DNA from: CAMBDR01 sp046597185
GTDB taxonomy: Bacteria; Pseudomonadota; Gammaproteobacteria; Burkholderiales; Burkholderiaceae_D
Direction: 5' to 3'
Assembly (NCBI GenBank): GCA_046597185.1
Contig: JBKJLF010000651.1
Coordinates: forward strand, 1-8,901
DNA: 8,901 bases
Shown: one piece after another, positions 4,448 to 8,901 of the stretch
How the letters are laid out: the number at the start of each line of letters is the position of its first letter
Position numbering within the stretch: the first letter of the stretch is position 1
The notes under the pieces: generated by a model
Told to the model about the DNA's origin: nothing
Seen by the model: the letters and a program-made list of their open reading frames with translations, nothing else
Databases searched by the model: none
Position numbers and translations under genes: made by a program

Positions 4448-6319
4448 TTAAGACAGTCGTTTTGTTAAATTAGCCTTGATTTCTTGCAACACAGGTGGTA
4501 AATGATAAGCCAATTGATCAAACAACGCTTGATGCAAGGCCAATTCTTCTTTCCACGCGTCAGAATCCACCGAAGTAATGGTAGCAAATTGTTCGGCGCT
4601 AAAATCCAGCCCCTGCCAGTTCAGATCAGTGTATTGGGGGCTGATGCCCACGCCGTTATCCACACCACCACCTTGGCCTTCAATTCGTTGCAACATCCAC
4701 TGCAAAACCCGCATATTGTCGCCAAAGCCAGGCCAGACAAACTTGCCTGCGCTATCGGTACGGAACCAGTTAACACAATAAATCTTGGGCAAGGTGCTGC
4801 CTTTGAGGGTTAATTCCTGGCCCATATTGAGCCAATGTTGGAAATAATCACTCATGTTATAGCCCATGAAGGGCAACATCGCAAACGGGTCGCGCCGTAC
4901 CAGGCCGGTTTGCCCCGCAGCGGCGGCGGTGGTTTCGGAGCCCATGGTGGCAGCCATATACACGCCTTCTTGCCAATTGCGCGCTTCCGTCACCAGGGGC
5001 ACGGTGGTGGAGCGCCGCCCACCGAAAATAAAGGCCGAAATCGGCACCCCTTTCGGGTCATCCCAGCTTGGGTCGAGCACCGGGTTTTGCGTTGCCGCTA
5101 CGGTAAAGCGTGCGTTCGGGTGTGCCGCTTTGGCACCGGTTGCGGCAGCAATTTCAGGGGTCCAGTCACGGCCTTGCCAATCGATTAAATGATCCGGTAC
5201 CTGTTTGCTCATGCCTTCCCACCAAACATCGCCGTCATCGGTCAGCGCCACATTGGTGAACAAGGTATTGGCCGACATCGATGCCATGCAATTGAAGTTG
5301 GTTTTTTCATTGGTGCCCGGGGCCACGCCAAAATAACCGGCTTCCGGGTTAATGGCATACAAACGGCCATCCGGGCCGGGTTTGATCCAAGCGATATCGT
5401 CGCCGATGGTGGTCACTTTCCAGCCATTGAAGCTCGCTGGTGGAATTAACATCGCAAAATTGGTTTTGCCGCAAGCCGAAGGGAAGGCCGCCGCCACATA
5501 ATGTTTATCACCTTTGGGCGATTCCACACCCAAAATTAACATATGCTCGGCCAACCAACCCATGCCGTTTTGCTGTTGCGCCTGATAACCCATGGATGAG
5601 GCAATGCGCAAGGCGAAGCATTTTTTACCCAATAAGGCATTGCCGCCATAACCCGAGCCAAACGACCAAATTTCACGGGTCTCAGGGTAATGCACAATAT
5701 ACTTGGTATTATTGCAAGGCCACTTCACATCGGCCTCCCCTTTGGCCAATGGTTTGCCCACCGTATGCACGCAGGGTACGAATTCGCCATCGTTGCCCAG
5801 TACCTCAAAAACGGCGCGTCCCATTCGGGTCATGATGCGCATATTCACGGCAACATAAGGTGAATCGGTTAATTCAATGCCGATGTGGGCAATCGGCGAG
5901 CCAAGCGGCCCCATCGAAAACGGCACCACATACAAGGTGCGCCCTTGCATACAACCAGCAAACAAACCATGCAAACAGGCACGCATTTCACTCGGTGCCA
6001 TCCAGTTATTGGTGGGGCCAGCGTCTTCTTTCTTTTGGGAACAAATATAAGTGCGGTCTTCAACTCGTGCCACATCGCTGGGATCGGAACAGGCCAGATA
6101 AGAGTTGGGGCGCTTGACGGGATTGAGCTTGGTTAACATACCGCTGGCAACCATGGCGTTGCACAAACGATCATATTCTTCTTGACTACCATCACACCAT
6201 TCAATGCGATCCGGTTTGGTGAGGGTTGCTATTTCCGTCACCCAATCAATGAGTTTTTGATGCTTCACGTAATTTGGCGCGTTCACTGCAGCAACGCCGC
6301 CCATCACAGGTTGATTCAT
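4448..6319 (-). CDS. pckG: Phosphoenolpyruvate carboxykinase (GTP)
   Basis: Catalyses oxaloacetate + GTP to PEP + CO2 + GDP, the first committed step of gluconeogenesis from TCA intermediates; a cytoplasmic, Mn2+/Mg2+-dependent enzyme. The 623-residue length is normal for the GTP class. Visible motifs: the P-loop FPSACGKTN at 279-287 with its reactive cysteine Cys283, the metal-binding GDDIAW at 306-311, the conserved INPEAGYFGVAPGTN block, FGGRRSTTVPLV, and the C-terminal WPGFGDN nucleotide-binding segment. The start is the ATG complementary to 6317-6319, because a strong SD (GGAGGT, 4 nt upstream) precedes it and MNQPVMGGVAAVNAPNYV resembles family N-termini; an in-frame ATG 40 codons upstream adds unrelated sequence. 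The gene is divergent from the dehydrogenase and shares a compact two-promoter region with it. No clear terminator is seen before the retention-module gene 101 nt downstream, so some read-through is possible. Confidence 0.98.
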   Translation of the reverse strand: MNQPVMGGVAAVNAPNYVKHQKLIDWVTEIATLTKPDRIEWCDGSQEEYDRLCNAMVASGMLTKLNPVKRPNSYLACSDPSDVARVEDRTYICSQKKEDAGPTNNWMAPSEMRACLHGLFAGCMQGRTLYVVPFSMGPLGSPIAHIGIELTDSPYVAVNMRIMTRMGRAVFEVLGNDGEFVPCVHTVGKPLAKGEADVKWPCNNTKYIVHYPETREIWSFGSGYGGNALLGKKCFALRIASSMGYQAQQQNGMGWLAEHMLILGVESPKGDKHYVAAAFPSACGKTNFAMLIPPASFNGWKVTTIGDDIAWIKPGPDGRLYAINPEAGYFGVAPGTNEKTNFNCMASMSANTLFTNVALTDDGDVWWEGMSKQVPDHLIDWQGRDWTPEIAAATGAKAAHPNARFTVAATQNPVLDPSWDDPKGVPISAFIFGGRRSTTVPLVTEARNWQEGVYMAATMGSETTAAAAGQTGLVRRDPFAMLPFMGYNMSDYFQHWLNMGQELTLKGSTLPKIYCVNWFRTDSAGKFVWPGFGDNMRVLQWMLQRIEGQGGGVDNGVGISPQYTDLNWQGLDFSAEQFATITSVDSDAWKEELALHQALFDQLAYHLPPVLQEIKANLTKRLS

Positions 6320-6477
6320 ACTACCTCCAAAACATAGAAAAAATTCTTGCCTGGGGGGAAGGTGGTGACACTGGGCACAAAAGCGCACGCTCACACCAGG
6401 GCTTTGCTGATCAAACCGCACCAGAGGGTATCGATTCATACGCCCTATAATGGTGAAAATTTGAAAAGTGGAAGACG

Positions 6478-6506
6478 ATTGTACACCCCTGACCGACCAA
6501 GCTCAA
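6478..6506 (-). promoter_or_regulatory. Candidate pckG promoter with a long leader
   Basis: Minus strand: -35 TTGAGC (6501-6506), a 17-nt spacer and -10 TACAAT (6478-6483, 5 of 6 consensus bases). The start would fall near 6471, leaving a leader of about 150 nt before the ATG. The leader has a C-rich stretch (ACCACCTTCC on the mRNA strand, near 6358-6367) that could pair imperfectly with the SD. The -35 lies 16 bp from the -35 of the divergent dehydrogenase promoter. Confidence 0.5.
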
Positions 6507-6522
6507 CGCTTGATAGCAAAAT

Positions 6523-6551
6523 TTGTAGTGAAATAGCCTGACTAATATAGT
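6523..6551 (+). promoter_or_regulatory. Candidate promoter of the D-2-hydroxyacid dehydrogenase
   Basis: TTGTAG (6523-6528), 17 nt of spacer, TATAGT (6546-6551, 5 of 6 consensus bases). The start would be near 6558, leaving a leader of about 60 nt. The spacer, the -10 and the start point are all covered by the palindrome at 6531-6560. Confidence 0.45.
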
Positions 6552-6560
6552 AGGCTATTT
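6531..6560. repeat. Near-perfect 30-bp palindrome over the dehydrogenase promoter (candidate operator)
   Basis: The outer arms AAATAGCCT (6531-6539) and AGGCTATTT (6552-6560) are perfect 9-bp complements. Inside them ACTA (6541-6544) and TAGT (6548-6551) pair across ATA, leaving only one unpaired G (6540). It lies between two divergent genes, where a terminator is not needed, and covers the -10 and start of the candidate promoter, the usual place for a repressor operator. No T run follows on either strand. Confidence 0.55.
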
Positions 6561-6619
6561 GAAATCTCCGGATATCTGTTAAGCTCTTACCAAAATAGGT
6601 CAAAAACAGGAGAAAATCA

Positions 6620-7600
6620 ATGAAAATTGCAATTTTGGATGATTATCAAGATGTGGTAAAAAGCTTGGATTGCGCCACACTGTTGCAACAACACGATGTG
6701 AAAGTCTTCACGCATTCGGTTCGCGGTGTGATTCATCTGGCTGCGAGGTTGAAAGATTTTGATGCTTTGGTGCTGATCCGTGAGCGAACGCACATCAATG
6801 CCAGTTTGCTAAATAAATTGCCCAAATTAAAAGTCATCTCCCAAACTGGCAAAGTCAGTGGCAATATTGACATGGCCGCTGCCCAAGCATGCGGGGTTCG
6901 TATATTGGAAGGCATCGGCGACCCAACCGCCCCGGCCGAGCTAACCTGGGCTTTGATCATGGCGGCGCGACGCAAATTACTGCCCTACGCGATGCATTTA
7001 CAAACCCATGGCTTGTGGCAATGCGCCTCCTTGGAAGCGCAGCACAATACCCTGGGGCAAGTATTAAAAGGGCAAACCCTTGGCATTTGGGGCTATGGCA
7101 AAATTGGCCGCTTGATTGCCGGTTATGGCAAAGCGTTTGGTATGCATATTTTGGTGTGGGGGCGTGACCTAAGCCGGGAGCAAGCCGTGGCCGATGGCTA
7201 TGCTAGTGCGGCAAGTCAGGCAGAATTTTTTGCCCGGGCCGATATCCTGACGTTGCATTTGCGCCTGAATGACGCCACCCGTGGCTGCGTGAGCGCGGCA
7301 GATTTGGCGCTGATGAAACCTTCCGCACTATTTGTCAATACCAGCCGCGCTGAACTGGTAGCAACCGGGGCGCTGGAACAAGCGTTGACCCAAGGCCACC
7401 CCGGCAGTGCCGCGATTGATGTCTTTGAATCGGAACCCCTGGCCGCCGATTCGCTCCTGTTGCGCATGCCCAACGTCTTGGCCACCCCGCATTTGGGCTA
7501 TGTGGAAAAAAATAGTTATGAACTGTATTTTCGCATTGCATTCCAAAACCTGGTCGATTATTGCGCTTCTCTGCGCAATGATGATGCGGATGCCAATTGA
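6620..7600 (+). CDS. D-2-hydroxyacid dehydrogenase family protein (NAD(P)-dependent)
   Basis: 326 residues with the two-domain formate/glycerate dehydrogenase fold. The substrate domain begins MKIAILDDYQD, and the nucleotide-binding domain (about 105-290) carries the Rossmann motif GYGKIG at 158-163, with the next strand ending VWGRD. The catalytic triad is present: Arg243 (NTSRAE), Glu272 (DVFESEP) and His291 (TPHLGY). These enzymes reduce 2-keto acids to D-2-hydroxy acids or run the reverse reaction; the subfamily with an N-terminal LDDYQD is widespread in proteobacteria, and its substrate cannot be told from the sequence. It resembles SerA-type enzymes but lacks the ACT regulatory domain. 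The SD AGGAG is well placed 7-8 nt before the ATG. It is divergent from pckG, and the palindrome over its promoter suggests its own repressor (inference). Confidence 0.93.
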   Translation: MKIAILDDYQDVVKSLDCATLLQQHDVKVFTHSVRGVIHLAARLKDFDALVLIRERTHINASLLNKLPKLKVISQTGKVSGNIDMAAAQACGVRILEGIGDPTAPAELTWALIMAARRKLLPYAMHLQTHGLWQCASLEAQHNTLGQVLKGQTLGIWGYGKIGRLIAGYGKAFGMHILVWGRDLSREQAVADGYASAASQAEFFARADILTLHLRLNDATRGCVSAADLALMKPSALFVNTSRAELVATGALEQALTQGHPGSAAIDVFESEPLAADSLLLRMPNVLATPHLGYVEKNSYELYFRIAFQNLVDYCASLRNDDADAN

Positions 7601-7635
7601 AGCGGATATTTTGCTACGCCAATCCAAAACAATCA

Positions 7636-7658
7636 AACACGCGGCGCAGTCGCGTGTT
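7636..7658 (+). terminator. GC-rich hairpin after the dehydrogenase (possible terminator)
   Basis: AACACGCG (7636-7643) and CGCGTGTT (7651-7658) form a perfect 8-bp stem with a 7-nt loop, 36 nt after the stop codon. No T run follows on the plus strand, so it is not a textbook factor-independent terminator. It lies between the dehydrogenase and the chemoreceptor gene and may be a weak terminator or an RNA-stabilising stem. Confidence 0.35.
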
Positions 7659-7765
7659 GTCAACAAGCCGCTTAAATCTCATCACACACGGTTCTTTGTT
7701 CTCATCTCAAGGTAAGATTGTGCTTGTTAAATACGCTCGCTCAGATTTGCCATAGGAAACGTCAA

Positions 7766-8901
7766 ATGAACATCATGAAATTAAACATTGGCCAACGCCT
7801 GACACTTGGCTTTGGAATTGTGATTACATTGCTGGGCTTGTTAGCCACATTGGCTACTTTACGCATTAGTGGCTTGGCATATCAAGTCAATCAGGTTGTC
7901 AATGAGCGCTACCCCAAAACAGTGACGGCGAATAAAATCAAAGCCGACTTGAACGAAATCTCACGTAGCATGTTAAGCACGCTGGTGATGACGGATGCCA
8001 ACCAGATTAAGGCGGAACTTAAAAATATTGAAGAAAAAAGCCTGTCCAGCAACCAGGCATTCGACAAGCTTGAAAAAGAAGCTCACAGCGAAACGGGTGC
8101 CACACTATTAAAGGAAATTAAAGCCTCGCGTGAACGGTTTGGTAAGGTGCAATCTGATTTCGTCAAAATGATTAATGAAGAGCGCAAAGATGATGCAATG
8201 GTGCAATTCAATTTCAAACGAGCGGTCTTGGTCAAGTATTTTGTGGTGCTGGATAAATTCATCGAATTTCAAAATACGCAAATGAATCAAGCCGGACAAG
8301 ATTCGGCGACAACGGCGGTTCAAACCAAATGGATGATTTTGTTTCTGGCCTTATTTGCCGGTGGTTTGAGTGTCCTGGTGGCGTATAGATCAACCCATAG
8401 CATTACGGTGCCGATCAAGATAGCGGTTAAAATCGCCAAACGCGTGGCCGATGGCGACTTAACCCACAAAATTGCGGCGCGCAGCACGGATGAAACCGGG
8501 CAAATGATTGATGCCTTGCAGCATATGAATGACAGCTTGCTGGAAATTGTAACCCGGGTGCGGCAGGGCACAGATTCGATTGCTTCGGCTTCGTCCGAAA
8601 TTGCCAGTGGCAATCTCGATTTATCCAATCGTACCGAACACCAAGCCGATTCCCTCGGGCAAACCGCCGCCTCGATGCGTGATTTAACCAACACCGTGCG
8701 GCAAAATGCGGAAAATGCCTCCCAAGCCGACAAGCTCGCCAGCCGCGCCTCCGAAGTGGCCTTGCGCGGCGGTGGTGTGGTCACCGATGTGATTGAAACC
8801 ATGGGTTCGATCACCGAATCGTCGAAAAAGATTGTCGATATTATTGCCGTCATCGATGGCATTGCCTTCCAAACCAATATTTTGGCTTTGAACGCTGCTG
8901 T
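7766..8901 (+). CDS. Methyl-accepting chemotaxis protein (partial, C-terminus off window)
   Basis: 378 codons are visible with no stop before the right edge. Order: a short cytoplasmic N-terminus, TM1 (about 12-32, GFGIVITLLGLLATLATL), a mostly helical periplasmic sensor (about 33-187) of four-helix-bundle type, TM2 (about 189-208), a HAMP domain (about 209-262, with ADGDL and DETGQM), then the coiled-coil methylation and signalling helices. The visible end, GIAFQTNILALNAAV, is the start of the conserved hairpin tip that contacts CheA and CheW. The protein would bind a ligand outside the inner membrane and control the flagellar switch. The ATG at 7766 has AGGA 9 nt upstream; a second in-frame ATG three codons later is possible. 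Ligand unknown. It is preceded by 165 nt without a gene, so it probably has its own promoter, although I found no strong one. Confidence 0.95.
   Translation, partial: MNIMKLNIGQRLTLGFGIVITLLGLLATLATLRISGLAYQVNQVVNERYPKTVTANKIKADLNEISRSMLSTLVMTDANQIKAELKNIEEKSLSSNQAFDKLEKEAHSETGATLLKEIKASRERFGKVQSDFVKMINEERKDDAMVQFNFKRAVLVKYFVVLDKFIEFQNTQMNQAGQDSATTAVQTKWMILFLALFAGGLSVLVAYRSTHSITVPIKIAVKIAKRVADGDLTHKIAARSTDETGQMIDALQHMNDSLLEIVTRVRQGTDSIASASSEIASGNLDLSNRTEHQADSLGQTAASMRDLTNTVRQNAENASQADKLASRASEVALRGGGVVTDVIETMGSITESSKKIVDIIAVIDGIAFQTNILALNAA

Noticed and set aside
3248..4452. A shared 12-bp string ATAAGGCTTAAG at 3248-3259 and 4441-4452, each overlapping a minus-strand stop codon.
   Set aside because: One or two 12-bp repeats are expected by chance in a window of this size, and the flanks are unrelated, so I do not see a duplication or mobile element.
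6320..6439. A 40-codon in-frame extension of pckG from an upstream ATG, with a CxxCHH motif.
   Set aside because: The start at 6319 has a strong SD and a family-like N-terminus; the extra residues resemble no part of the enzyme family and the SD itself would be inside the coding region.
8108..8877. Minus-strand frames opposite the chemoreceptor gene.
   Set aside because: The plus-strand frame is an unmistakable chemoreceptor that runs off the window; the opposite frames are by-products of its composition.

Overview
The window reads like a chromosomal segment of a Betaproteobacterium, probably of the order Burkholderiales (Oxalobacteraceae or a relative). This is inferred from the GTP-type PEP carboxykinase, the style of the chemoreceptor signalling domain, the D-2-hydroxyacid dehydrogenase subfamily and the roughly even GC content. 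I see no tRNA, rRNA, CRISPR array, insertion sequence or phage gene. The DNA holds seven complete or nearly complete genes plus one gene cut by the left edge.

Layout: (1) 1-286, minus: start of a CheY-like receiver with a damaged acidic pocket, cut by the window edge. (2) 287-689: about 400 bp without a convincing gene, with an inverted repeat and candidate promoters. (3) 690-1280, minus: pth, peptidyl-tRNA hydrolase. (4) 1398-2492, plus: a response regulator with an HD-GYP cyclic-di-GMP phosphodiesterase output, divergent from pth. (5) 2643-3251, plus: a free-standing Hpt phosphotransfer protein whose ribosome binding site lies in a 12-bp inverted repeat. (6) 3255-4346, minus: a short protein with a LapA-type retention module and a TAAG (LapG-type) site, convergent with the Hpt gene with only 3 nt between them. 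(7) 4448-6319, minus: pckG. (8) 6620-7600, plus: a D-2-hydroxyacid dehydrogenase, divergent from pckG, with a near-perfect palindrome over its candidate promoter. (9) 7766 to the right edge, plus: the N-terminal 378 residues of a methyl-accepting chemotaxis protein.

The signalling genes suggest control of attachment and motility. An HD-GYP response regulator would lower cyclic-di-GMP. In the known Lap pathway, low cyclic-di-GMP frees the LapG protease to cut retention-module adhesins at a TA-AG site, and such a site is present in the neighbouring small protein. A free Hpt protein implies a multi-step phosphorelay whose kinase is not in the window. The link between these genes is inferred from proximity and family knowledge; lapD, lapG and the type I secretion genes are not visible here. 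pth, pckG and the dehydrogenase look like ordinary metabolic or housekeeping genes set between the signalling genes.

The most unusual items are the very short retention-module protein with no RTX repeats, the stem that would hide the hpt ribosome binding site, the receiver that has lost its acidic pair, and the palindrome over the dehydrogenase promoter.
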